Program-made: the position numbers and the translations under genes
The notes under the pieces: model-generated
The model's input: the letters and a program-made list of their open reading frames with translations, nothing else
Database searches by the model: none
What the model was told of the DNA's origin: nothing
In this document: one piece after another, positions 27,544-34,066 of the stretch
Layout: each line of letters opens with the position of its first letter
How positions within the stretch are numbered: the stretch's first letter is position 1
IMG/VR virus record: IMGVR_UViG_3300021178_000011
Location: 1 to 34,066 of that record
From: a virus
Direction: 5' to 3' (one strand)
Length of the DNA stretch: 34,066 bases

Positions 27544-28176
27544 ATGCCGGGGAGATCACATCCCTACTCGCTTGATCATGTGCTGCAGAACCAGCTATCG
27601 AACCTGGTGCCTCTGCGGCGCACGAACCAGCAGTGTTACCAACTCGGTTTCCGTCATCCGTCCGGCGACCTGGATGGCTACGGGCCGATGTGGGAAGTGA
27701 TCACGATGCAGCTGAACGCTTTCGGCACGAAGGATGCGCGCGTTAATTTGCAGCGCGACTTTCATTTGCTAGGTGTGATCGGCAACGCCACCGGGCCGAA
27801 TGGATTCCGCACAGCGCTCTACGACGTAAAGAAGAAGCGACGGTTCGCGGATCGGCCGTTCGGGCACTTCAACATGCTGGGCGGACAAGGGGCGGTGTTT
27901 ATGCTGCGCCGGCCGTATCGCTTCGATGAGCCGAATTCGCAGCTGATGGTGATGGTGCAGAACCTGGATACCGTCGCCTCGACTGTGCAGATCGTGCTCT
28001 ACGGCTGCGTGCTGCGCTTCAATGACCCGCGGCCGTGGAAGCAGGGGCGGCACGGTCATCAGTACATGCGGCGGTTCCTGGATCCAAATCTGGGCCCGCC
28101 CTGGTACGCAAAAGCAGAAGAGCACCATTTGTCGATAGAGGAAGAAAAGGCAGGCGACGAAAATGGCCGGCGCTAA
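27544..28176 (+). CDS. Candidate jelly-roll virion protein B
   Basis: A 210-aa product from the ATG at 27544 with GGGAG four bases upstream; a longer frame from 27304 overlaps the previous gene and is rejected. It is clearly paralogous to the next gene: LDGYGPMWE, ARVNLQRDFHLLGV, NGFRTALYDVKKKRRFADR, RRPYRFDEPNSQL, VQNLDTVASTVQIVLYGCVLRFN. The beta-rich core suits a single jelly-roll. The C-terminal 45 residues are charged and His-rich. It may be one of a pair of capsid proteins, as in P23-77-like phages, or a vertex protein. Confidence 0.7.
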   Translation: MPGRSHPYSLDHVLQNQLSNLVPLRRTNQQCYQLGFRHPSGDLDGYGPMWEVITMQLNAFGTKDARVNLQRDFHLLGVIGNATGPNGFRTALYDVKKKRRFADRPFGHFNMLGGQGAVFMLRRPYRFDEPNSQLMVMVQNLDTVASTVQIVLYGCVLRFNDPRPWKQGRHGHQYMRRFLDPNLGPPWYAKAEEHHLSIEEEKAGDENGRR

Positions 28177-28735
28177 ACCCTACACGCTGCGATTCGTAAG
28201 CCAGCATCCGCTGGCCCGCATGCTGCCTCTGCATCGCTATCAGGATCAGGCGTACCGGCTGGGGGAAAAACTTCCGCCATCGGCGCTCGACGGGCACGGA
28301 CCGACGTGGGAAGCGGTGACAGTGGCGCTCAATGCGCGCAGCACCCTGCAGGTCCGCGTGAATTTACAGCGCGATTTTACCCTAATTGCGATTTCTGCAA
28401 GCTCTTCCTCCAGCGTGAACGGCGGATTCCGGGCGCAATTTTACGACAAAAAGAAGGGCCTGCGCTTCGCGGATCGCAACGTGAATCAAGTCAACTTCGC
28501 CGGCACGGTGGCGGGGGGCAGTAGTCCTGTATTCCTGCGCGAGCCGTATCGCTTTGATCTGCCAGACTCACAGCTTCTGCTCAACGTGCAGAATCTCGAA
28601 ACCGTCGCAAACACGGTGCAGATTGTGTTCTATGGCTCGGTGCTGCGCTTCAATGAACCAGCGGGGCGGAACTTTCCGGGCGGCGTGTTCACGGGCTACG
28701 ACTGGAATTTACCACCACAGAAGGGGCAGCGATGA
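28163..28735 (+). CDS. Candidate jelly-roll virion protein C
   Basis: A 190-aa product whose start overlaps the previous gene by 14 bases. It aligns along its length with protein B: LDGHGPTWE, VRVNLQRDFTLIAI, NGGFRAQFYDKKKGLRFADR, REPYRFDLPDSQL, VQNLETVANTVQIVFYGSVLRFN. Only a Ser-rich loop and the tail differ. Tandem duplication is the obvious origin. Two related barrels would allow a capsomer of mixed subunits. No other function is suggested by the sequence. Confidence 0.7.
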   Translation: MAGAKPYTLRFVSQHPLARMLPLHRYQDQAYRLGEKLPPSALDGHGPTWEAVTVALNARSTLQVRVNLQRDFTLIAISASSSSSVNGGFRAQFYDKKKGLRFADRNVNQVNFAGTVAGGSSPVFLREPYRFDLPDSQLLLNVQNLETVANTVQIVFYGSVLRFNEPAGRNFPGGVFTGYDWNLPPQKGQR

Positions 28736-29382
28736 GTCTCTATCAAAGTCGATTCTCGCGTTTCCCACGGCCGGTTACGAAAGATCAGCGCGGACTCACG
28801 CGCACCCTGGCAGGCCTGGGGCAGCCTCCGACGGTGCGCGACGTGGTGAACTCCTACCCCATGCCAGTGGATCAGTCGGAAGTGGATCCGTTTGGTCCCA
28901 GTTCGCAATCCGGACCGCAATCAACGCGCGATCTTCCCGTCTGGCTCTACCCTCCGCGCAACTGGGAAAACATCGATCAGCTGGCCTATACGCTTCTGCC
29001 GGCCATCAATTCCACGGCGATAATTCTCACGTACCTGGTGCCCATCGGCCGCAACGGTGTGATTAATAAAGTCGCGTGCAACTTCGTGGGCGGCGGATGG
29101 ACCGCGGGCACGGGCGATGTGGTGTGGCGCATCCTGATCGACGGCACGCCTCCGCCGGGGGCGACGAGTTACGACAATATCGTCGATTCGCTGGGCTCGC
29201 CGGCGCAACCGGTGGGAATTTCCGGCTTCCGTATTTTTGAAAACCAGACATTGACGGTCGTCATTTTCAACAATCCCGCGGGCGCAAACGGCGGCGTGGT
29301 CGTCGCCGGGCAACGGGCGGGCGCGCGCGTGCTGGGGCATCTCTATCCGCGCGACATGGAACTCGACGATCTGTGGATCTAA
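28732..29382 (+). CDS. Beta-rich virion protein D, possible vertex/penton
   Basis: A 216-aa product, ATGA overlap with protein C. The N-terminal 75 residues are Pro-rich and extended. The C-terminal 140 are beta-rich: NSTAIILTYLVPIGRNGVINKVACNF, DVVWRILIDGTPPP, ISGFRIFENQTLTVVIFNNP, RVLGHLYPRDMELDD. The second half looks like one jelly-roll, with no close similarity to B or C. A penton or spike-base role is possible. It completes the likely capsid operon. Confidence 0.65.
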   Translation: MSLYQSRFSRFPRPVTKDQRGLTRTLAGLGQPPTVRDVVNSYPMPVDQSEVDPFGPSSQSGPQSTRDLPVWLYPPRNWENIDQLAYTLLPAINSTAIILTYLVPIGRNGVINKVACNFVGGGWTAGTGDVVWRILIDGTPPPGATSYDNIVDSLGSPAQPVGISGFRIFENQTLTVVIFNNPAGANGGVVVAGQRAGARVLGHLYPRDMELDDLWI

Positions 29383-29385
29383 GCG

Positions 29386-29946
29386 ATGGTCGTGGCGATC
29401 AGGCACGGGCACACTTCGCTCAATGCGGCAAAGGGCGGAGGCGAGGCGGAACTGTACCGGGGAAACCTGGGGGTTCCGCTCGACGATCAGGGGCAGCGCG
29501 AGGCGCTGGAAGCGGCGCACAAGATCGGGCTACCGGTGCGGATGGTGGTGTCCGATTCCATGCCGCGGGATTTTGAGACGGGCGCGATCATCGCGGCGGA
29601 CCGGAAAGCAGTCCACCTGATCGATGAACGGCTGGCGCCCATCAACATCGGGCTTCTGTCGGGCAAGTCGGTGAAAGAAGTGGCAGACCTGGTGGACTGG
29701 TTCTTCCACAATCCGGACGTGCCCTTTCCGGAAGGCGACGCGGTGGGCGACTGGTACAAGAAGCAGCAAGACGCGATCTTTGATTACCTGAACGAGGACG
29801 ACGGAGACAAACACTCCGCCATTGTGCTGATCGTGCAGGGATCTACGTTTCGCGCACTACCGGCCATGATGAACGAGGACGACTGGAGCTTGATTGAGAG
29901 CACTACAGAAAGAATTCCGACTGGTGATATCGAATGGTTGACTTAA
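29386..29946 (+). CDS. Histidine-phosphatase-superfamily homologue lacking the second His
   Basis: A 186-aa product. IRHGHTSLN (residues 5-13) is the RHG signature with the phospho-accepting His7. VSDSMPRDFETGAII (55-69) matches the second Arg block, and LLSGKSVKEV the following motif. At the place of the second catalytic His (normally hGG) the sequence reads IVQGSTFRAL, with Gln151. Enzymes of branch 1 remove phosphate from small molecules or proteins. Loss of this His should reduce catalysis, so a binding role or altered activity is likely. It is unusual in a virion operon. It has no ribosome site and is probably coupled to the gene before it. Confidence 0.8.
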   Translation: MVVAIRHGHTSLNAAKGGGEAELYRGNLGVPLDDQGQREALEAAHKIGLPVRMVVSDSMPRDFETGAIIAADRKAVHLIDERLAPINIGLLSGKSVKEVADLVDWFFHNPDVPFPEGDAVGDWYKKQQDAIFDYLNEDDGDKHSAIVLIVQGSTFRALPAMMNEDDWSLIESTTERIPTGDIEWLT

Positions 29947-30755
29947 AAAAGTCTGTACGCGCGCTGCTGATTGTCGCGGTCTATGCGATCTGCGCTTTGC
30001 GTTGCGAGGCGCAGTTTATCGGGTACATATCCTCGCAGAGCACGACACAGACTGTGTTCACAAATCAGGCTGCCAATGCGACGAGTGCGGTGCTTACGAA
30101 TCTTGGTCAGTCATCGCATTTTTTGACAATCTGCAACAACCTATTTGTGGGCACTGTCAGTCTTGAAGCTAGTCCAGATGGAAATTTTGGCGCATCAAGC
30201 ACAACGACATTGGCGTCGGGCAGCTATGCGCTTCCATCTGGCCCTGGTGATACTGGATGCCATCTTCTACAAGCTGGCGGCTACTATCCGGCTGAACGAG
30301 TGCGAGTTAGCAACTTCCTTAGTGGCACGACTACCGTCACCTATGCAGGAATCGGCTCGCCGATCAGCGTCTCGCCTTCTGCTCTTAATTCGCAAGGTCC
30401 AGCGTCGCCCATTGCGTGCGATTTCGGTATCGGACCTTCCTCTATTGCGCAGAACACGGCTGCAACGAATTTACAGGCAGGTATCACAGGGCAGCGTATT
30501 TATGTCTGCTCGATCACCATCAGTTTTTCAGCAGCCACGACAACCGGGACGATTCAATTTTTGAGTTCATCGGGCAGTTGTTTGGCTGCGACGCAGGCCT
30601 ATACGTTGAACATCACAGCAAGTACTCCACAGATCGTTCACTTACTTGGTGGGCCTGGTGGCCTTTTCCGTTTGGCACCTGGGCAGCAGTTGTGTGTTTC
30701 AACCGGCGCACTCACGGCACAAACGTTGCTGGATATTTCGTTTACGCAGTTCTGA
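29934..30755 (+). CDS. Secreted beta-rich protein
   Basis: A 273-aa product that overlaps the previous gene by 13 bases. Residues 1-26 are a signal peptide (ALLIVAVYAICALRCEAQ). The mature part is Ser/Thr/Ala-rich, with alternating strands and several Cys (LTICNNLFVG, IACDFGIG, IYVCSITISF, GSCLAATQ, QQLCVSTG). The base composition is less GC-rich than in the surrounding genes, as in the spike genes at 33257 and 1624, which suggests transfer of a surface-protein module. It ends by a TGATG overlap with the next gene. Confidence 0.75.
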   Translation: MVDLKKSVRALLIVAVYAICALRCEAQFIGYISSQSTTQTVFTNQAANATSAVLTNLGQSSHFLTICNNLFVGTVSLEASPDGNFGASSTTTLASGSYALPSGPGDTGCHLLQAGGYYPAERVRVSNFLSGTTTVTYAGIGSPISVSPSALNSQGPASPIACDFGIGPSSIAQNTAATNLQAGITGQRIYVCSITISFSAATTTGTIQFLSSSGSCLAATQAYTLNITASTPQIVHLLGGPGGLFRLAPGQQLCVSTGALTAQTLLDISFTQF

Positions 30756-30919
30756 TGGCGCGCAAAAAAGCGGTCAATCGGGTGGTGTCGATCTGGTACG
30801 GCACGCACAACGTCGGGGTGATCAGCACGACGGACGATGAGTTTCTCGAGCACCTGAAGGAATGGGCGAAGCGCAAAGGGTACACGATCAAAGAAGGGCT
30901 GGAAGAACATGAAACCTGA
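30755..30919 (+). CDS. Small protein, unknown
   Basis: A 54-aa product starting MARKKAVNRVVSIWYGTHNVG at 30755, sharing one base with the upstream stop. A strand-rich first half leads to a helix (DDEFLEHLKEWAKRKGY) and an acidic end (TIKEGLEEHET). It overlaps the next start by 11 bases. No family is recognised; its position suggests the lysis or late module. Confidence 0.6.
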   Translation: MARKKAVNRVVSIWYGTHNVGVISTTDDEFLEHLKEWAKRKGYTIKEGLEEHET

Positions 30920-31328
30920 CCTGGTGCACGTTCTGATCTATAGCGCGGGCTGGATTCTCTTCGTGGCCGCACAAGCCTACAACTCCGTGCGCTCTTCCGC
31001 CAACGGGCTCTATGGCTGGGACGGATATCTGCGCTGGCTCAAACTGCAGGCGGTCAACCTGGCGACACGTGTTTTTTTCTGCGCGATTCTGTTTGGCTGG
31101 GTCATGCAGCTGGTCACTTCGAAGATTCAAACGGCAGGCCTCGGCCTCGAGTCGAATGCGATCGCCGGCATTGCCGGGTATGCGGCGAATGCGCTGCTCT
31201 ATCAGGCTTTCGGCTTGCTTCCCTTCCTGCGCGTGGAAGTGCAGGACCTGGCACCGCCGGCGAATGCGCAAGTTGTTCCCATACCTCCAACACCTCCAAC
31301 ACCTCCACCTTCGGAGACACGCTCATGA
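30909..31328 (+). CDS. Three-TM protein, holin-like
   Basis: A 139-aa product. Hydrophobic stretches are VHVLIYSAGWILFVAAQA (6-23), LATRVFFCAILFGWVMQLV (51-69) and AIAGIAGYAANALLYQAFGLLPFL (83-106). The C-terminus is Pro-rich (VVPIPPTPPTPPPSE), encoded by short repeats of ACCTCCA. Its size, topology and nearness to a lipoprotein and a muramidase gene fit a holin. Other membrane roles are not excluded. Confidence 0.65.
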   Translation: MKPDLVHVLIYSAGWILFVAAQAYNSVRSSANGLYGWDGYLRWLKLQAVNLATRVFFCAILFGWVMQLVTSKIQTAGLGLESNAIAGIAGYAANALLYQAFGLLPFLRVEVQDLAPPANAQVVPIPPTPPTPPPSETRS

Positions 31329-31858
31329 GAAACAGACCTGGAATGGTAAAAATTACACCGCTGATTCTACTGCTCGCACTTAGCGCGGCGTGCATTCACA
31401 AAACAGGCGGCGCGGTCACTCCATGGGAGAAGGTTCACACCTATAACGCAGCGCTTGCGGAAGCGAACAACGCAGTCGAGAAGGGTGCGGAAGCGGTCGT
31501 GACTTCGGGATTCGCGTCGCCGAAAGAGATGGCGCCCATCATCAACTGGACGGGGCAGGTGGCCATGCTGCACCAGCAGATCACCTCAATTCTGGCGCAG
31601 GGGCAGGCGACGCAGGCGAATATCGCAAGCGTGAAGGCATTGGTCGATGTGGTCAAGAGTTCGATGACTTCGCTTCCGCCGTCTTCGCTTGGGCTGAAGA
31701 ATCCGAAATCTGCACAGCTTTTCCAGAATGATGTGGCGAATATCGGCACGCTGGCGGATTCGGTGCTGGCAGCACTGCAAGCGGTTACCGGGCCGGTGAG
31801 TATCCGCACTCCGTACGAGCCGATTGCGCCGACTCCATACGCGGGAGGTGCCAAGTGA
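31325..31858 (+). CDS. Lipoprotein, possible spanin-type or periplasmic lysis factor
   Basis: A 177-aa product, ATGA overlap. The signal peptide ends in a lipobox (LALSAAC, Cys23), so the protein should be lipid-anchored in the envelope. The mature part is helical (NAALAEANNAVEKGAEAVV, AMLHQQITSILAQGQATQAN) with a flexible Pro-rich end. It lies after the holin-like gene. A spanin usually has a partner with a TM domain; 30909 could be that, but the pairing is uncertain. Confidence 0.7.
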   Translation: MRNRPGMVKITPLILLLALSAACIHKTGGAVTPWEKVHTYNAALAEANNAVEKGAEAVVTSGFASPKEMAPIINWTGQVAMLHQQITSILAQGQATQANIASVKALVDVVKSSMTSLPPSSLGLKNPKSAQLFQNDVANIGTLADSVLAALQAVTGPVSIRTPYEPIAPTPYAGGAK

Positions 31859-32124
31859 CACCGCAATTGATCGAGGAAATTGTCGCGCTGATTGTGCAGC
31901 TGGGTCCGCTGGGCATCGAGTTGTTTGTGAAGCTCGAGGGCTTGCTGAATCTCGGCCCGGATGAAAAGAAGAACATTGCGAACGCGATCGCCTCTGCGCA
32001 GGCAGCGGACCAGGACACGATAAACCGCGTCGCGGACTGGATGAAAGCGAACGGGTTTCAGCAGTCGGTGACGTTCGCGCCGGCTACGACTCCGCCGGAA
32101 GTACCGCCAACTCCGAAGCCTTGA
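31855..32124 (+). CDS. Small helical protein
   Basis: An 89-aa product with GTG start overlapping the lipoprotein stop. The N-terminus is amphipathic and hydrophobic (LIEEIVALIVQLGPLGIELFVKL), then helices (PDEKKNIANAIASAQAADQDTIN) and a Pro-rich tail (TTPPEVPPTPKP). Possibly membrane-associated and part of the lysis module. No family is recognised. Confidence 0.6.
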   Translation: MTPQLIEEIVALIVQLGPLGIELFVKLEGLLNLGPDEKKNIANAIASAQAADQDTINRVADWMKANGFQQSVTFAPATTPPEVPPTPKP

Positions 32125-32125
32125 G

Positions 32126-32320
32126 GTGCATGACTGCGTGGGAAGCGATTGGCAGATGCAGACCTGCACGGTCTGCTGGTACAACGACGGGGATCCACGG
32201 CCGAAGATGTGCTTCTACTGCCCGGTATGCGATGCCTGGATCTGCGAACGGGACGCGGATGCCTGGGGCCGCCGGGCGCTGGCGAGCGCGAAGCGGATCG
32301 CGGAGCAGATGAGGACATGA
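32126..32320 (+). CDS. Cys-rich zinc-binding miniprotein
   Basis: A 64-aa product from GTG at 32126, with GAGG overlapping; an alternative ATG at 32156 gives 54 aa. The core TCTVCWYNDGDPRPKMCFYC, then PVCDAWICERD holds six Cys in C-x2-C and C-x2-C-x2-C-x4-C arrangement, suggesting a zinc ribbon or two-metal knot. A basic helix follows. The ATGA overlap with the next gene fixes the end. Confidence 0.6.
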   Translation: MHDCVGSDWQMQTCTVCWYNDGDPRPKMCFYCPVCDAWICERDADAWGRRALASAKRIAEQMRT

Positions 32321-32532
32321 GACCGGGCGAAGCAAAGGTCGGGCAAAAGGTGCGCACGGTTGTAGCGTTCGCGGCCTATCCGGAAATCAAAATCGGAACA
32401 AAGGCCACCGTGATCCAAGTCTTGGCGCAGAAGGACGACGGGGAAACAGATGTGCTCTTCGTGCATCCCCACATCTGGAGGGGCGAGAAGGTGATGCCGT
32501 GCACCGCGGCGGAAGTGGAGCTCATTTACTGA
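32317..32532 (+). CDS. Small SH3-like beta protein
   Basis: A 71-aa product starting MRPGEAKVGQKVRTVVAF at 32317 (four-base overlap). The pattern VGQKVRTVV-IKIGTKATVIQVLAQ-TDVLFVHPHIWRG-VMPCTAAEVELIY looks like a five-strand SH3/KOW-type barrel. The longer frame from 32149 is a shadow. Function unknown. Confidence 0.65.
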   Translation: MRPGEAKVGQKVRTVVAFAAYPEIKIGTKATVIQVLAQKDDGETDVLFVHPHIWRGEKVMPCTAAEVELIY

Positions 32533-32774
32533 TGGCCTTTCTTCTCGAGGTGGCGATCATCGACGGCGGGGATGACACGGTCAAAGTCGTGCATCAATTC
32601 TTCGGGGTGACGGAGCGCGAAGTCGAAACCTACAAGCGGGAGCACTTATCCGGCTGCGAGTACTTTCGCACGGCGGAGCGCGAGGGGCGGACGATCGAGG
32701 ACCTAGAGGAAATCGACGCGAGCGAACTGCCCACCGCGGAGGATTACGAGCTCGAGGAGGACGAAAGTGCCTGA
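32532..32774 (+). CDS. Small acidic protein
   Basis: An 80-aa product starting MAFLLEVAIIDGGDDTVKVV at 32532 (TGATG overlap). Beta strands, then a helix (FGVTEREVETYKREHLSG), and a highly acidic C-terminus (EEIDASELPTAEDYELEEDE). It overlaps the muramidase start by 8 bases. No family is recognised. Confidence 0.6.
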   Translation: MAFLLEVAIIDGGDDTVKVVHQFFGVTEREVETYKREHLSGCEYFRTAEREGRTIEDLEEIDASELPTAEDYELEEDESA

Positions 32775-33252
32775 TTTCATTCCAACCTGGGCGGATGCCA
32801 TCGCGCGCTTTGAGGGGTTCTACTCTGCGGGCTCGCGGCCGGCACGAAACCACAATCCGGGCGATCTGAAATTCGCCGGGCAACCTGGTGCCATTGGACA
32901 GGACTCTGCTGGCTTCGCGATCTTCCCTGATGATGCGACCGGATTTCAGGCGCTCTACAACCAACTCTCGAAATATGTGCGCGACTTTCCGGGCTACTCG
33001 CTCCTGCAAATCATGGCGCACTATCTCGGCCAGCACGCTCCCACCACGGACGCACAGGGCAACGCTTTCAGTTACGCGAGCGCGGTGGCGGGCGAACTTG
33101 GAGTGGACACCAGTGCGACGCTAGCGGACCTCTCGAGCGGCGACACGACAGCGACCGGCGACGGCGGACCGGTTCCGGGCGATGGGGGAATGTTGGGAAT
33201 GGCCATCGTGGGCGCGCTCGCGCTCTGGCTGGCAATGAAGTTTTTCGGGTGA
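32767..33252 (+). CDS. Muramidase-like protein with C-terminal TM anchor
   Basis: A 161-aa product, GTG start. ARFEGFYSAGSRPARNHNPGDLKFAG (13-38) has the catalytic-type Glu16 and the NxNPGxLxF block of lysozyme-like muramidases; GFAIFPDDATGFQALYNQL follows as in that fold. A Gly/Asp-rich linker leads to a C-terminal membrane helix (MLGMAIVGALALWLAMKF). A cell-wall enzyme with a C-terminal anchor resembles virion-bound lytic enzymes of membrane-containing phages, which open the wall during entry, but could also act in lysis. Confidence 0.75.
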   Translation: MPDFIPTWADAIARFEGFYSAGSRPARNHNPGDLKFAGQPGAIGQDSAGFAIFPDDATGFQALYNQLSKYVRDFPGYSLLQIMAHYLGQHAPTTDAQGNAFSYASAVAGELGVDTSATLADLSSGDTTATGDGGPVPGDGGMLGMAIVGALALWLAMKFFG

Positions 33253-33256
33253 GCGG

Positions 33257-34066
33257 ATGCGGCGGGCTCTTGCCATCTTCGTGTTTGTCGCGCTGGCTGG
33301 TTCTGCGGCGCTCGCGCAGTTCACCACCGTTTCGGGCACGGTCACGGATCCGAATGGGCTGCCCTATGCAAACGGAACCATTTCGCCCGCGCTAGTCATC
33401 AGCGGTTCGCCCACTCTTGGCGGCTTCGCTTACACCCCTCCCACTCAACCGACTGGCTTAAGCACTGCAGGCAGCTTCACGATGCGCCTGGCGGATAATA
33501 CGCAACTGTCGCCGGGCGGAAGCACTTGGAGCTTCACCGTTTCTTGCGCAGCTGGGTGCATCCCTGCATCCGGCGGGAAAGGTCCGGTAACTTTCACGGT
33601 CACAGGAATCACGATTTCTGGCGCATCGCAGTCGATCACCGCAACACTCACAGCGGCGGCGCCTGCACTTTCTAACATCTCAGGGGGCGGCGGCGGCACC
33701 CCAGGCGCTCCTTCTACAGCAATCCAATTCAACAATGGCGGAGTCTTTACAGGGGACGCAAACTTTATCTGGAACAGCAACACAGGTTCCACGGTCCAAC
33801 TGCCTGCTAGATCACTGACCATCGGACCTACGACGAACATCGGTTACTACGGCACACTTGAATCCACGCCTCTGATCTATTCCGAAAACACCAACACCGA
33901 CTTGTGCCCCGGTTGTACGAGTCGAGGACCATTTACGGTTCCTTATAATTTTTGGACGTTTCTCGCTGACCCGGGCGCAGCTTCAGCAGTGGAACTGTTT
34001 AACCTCAACGGCAATTTAGCCACGCTAGCATCAAACACTCGCAATTACACAAACGAACTTGCCGCA
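33257..34066 (+). CDS. Secreted spike/adhesin-like protein, N-terminal part (continues at 2-1231)
   Basis: Starts MRRALAIFVFVALAGSAALAQ (signal peptide, cut before Gln). The shared module follows (FTTVSGTVTDPNGLPYANG ... LSPGGSTWSF ... GKGPVTFTVTG), with most residues identical to the protein at 1624. A Gly-rich hinge (SNISGGGGGTPGAPST) and AIQFNNGGVFTGDANF lead into the fibre-like part. The frame is open to the end and continues in phase at base 2. The complete gene (33257-33939 plus 1-1231) encodes about 637 aa. The window therefore splits one gene. Confidence 0.85.
   Translation, partial: MRRALAIFVFVALAGSAALAQFTTVSGTVTDPNGLPYANGTISPALVISGSPTLGGFAYTPPTQPTGLSTAGSFTMRLADNTQLSPGGSTWSFTVSCAAGCIPASGGKGPVTFTVTGITISGASQSITATLTAAAPALSNISGGGGGTPGAPSTAIQFNNGGVFTGDANFIWNSNTGSTVQLPARSLTIGPTTNIGYYGTLESTPLIYSENTNTDLCPGCTSRGPFTVPYNFWTFLADPGAASAVELFNLNGNLATLASNTRNYTNELAA
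33940..34066. repeat. Terminal redundancy, right copy
   Basis: Exact copy of bases 1-127. Removing one copy leaves a circle of 33,939 bp with an uninterrupted gene across the join. Confidence 0.95.

Noticed and set aside
31441-32184. 247-aa minus-strand frame
   Set aside because: Antisense to the lipoprotein and the next gene, both with coupled starts.
1-34066. Long terminal repeats of a linear phage genome
   Set aside because: 127 bases equals a common assembler k-mer and lies inside a gene; circular permutation or circularity explains it better.
1-34066. CRISPR arrays, tRNA or rRNA genes
   Set aside because: No regularly spaced repeats, cloverleaf with conserved GGTTCGAATCC-type arm, or rRNA-like stretch was seen by eye; a tRNA scan would be needed to exclude one fully.

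Overview
The window is one complete circular genome, cut open inside a gene. The last 127 bases (33940-34066) repeat the first 127 exactly, so the circle is about 33,939 bp. 127 is a common assembler k-mer length, so this redundancy is best read as evidence of circularity rather than a biological terminal repeat. Nothing looks like a cellular chromosome. There is no rRNA, and I saw no tRNA by eye, although that scan is not exhaustive. Gene content points to a double-stranded DNA phage of a soil-type bacterium. Acidobacteriota is my best guess, from the GC-rich coding style and from secreted proteins carrying a TVTDPNGLPYA-type module that I associate with that phylum. That is inference.

There are two opposed transcription arms. 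They diverge from a 331-bp intergenic region (17124-17454) and converge around 2788-2794. The minus arm (17123 down to 2795) looks like the early or accessory arm. It holds about 37 mostly small, tightly coupled genes: a 446-aa leading protein, zinc-finger miniproteins, a VRR-NUC nuclease fused to a ribbon-helix-helix domain, small membrane proteins, an XF1762-family protein, two HNH proteins, an excisionase-like HTH protein, an ERF annealing protein, a Gp37/Gp68 (DUF5131) protein, a small serine resolvase, a D12-class adenine methylase and a HerA/FtsK-type ATPase. The plus arm (17455 to 33939, then across the join to 2787) looks like the late, virion and lysis arm.

The plus arm starts with a transglutaminase-like protein. 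A run of proteins follows, each ending in one hydrophobic C-terminal segment. Then come a 36-aa protamine-like protein, a cluster of four candidate jelly-roll capsid proteins, a histidine-phosphatase homologue, small lysis-type proteins (a three-TM protein, a lipoprotein and a membrane-anchored muramidase), and finally two secreted adhesin or spike proteins that share one N-terminal module. Two endonuclease genes (an HNH with three TM segments, and a LAGLIDADG) sit antisense inside this arm and look like later insertions.

I find no large or small terminase, portal, HK97-type capsid and protease, tape-measure, sheath, tube or baseplate gene. Together with the ATPase, the many single-TM virion-arm proteins and the jelly-roll candidates, this suggests a tailless phage with an internal membrane, about twice the size of the bacterial examples I know (PRD1, PM2, P23-77). 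This is the main hypothesis. It rests on reading the sequence, not on any search.

Regulation is partly readable. One promoter with 17-bp spacing (TTGAGT/TATAAA) drives the early arm from the divergent region, next to a cluster of AACACT/AGTGTT palindromes and a DnaA-box-like site. A second (TTGACA/TATAAG) at 14728-14756 is flanked by two copies of TAAGTACTTA and would make an almost leaderless mRNA. At least 34 neighbouring gene pairs overlap by exactly four bases (ATGA or GTGA), and I used these overlaps to choose many start codons.
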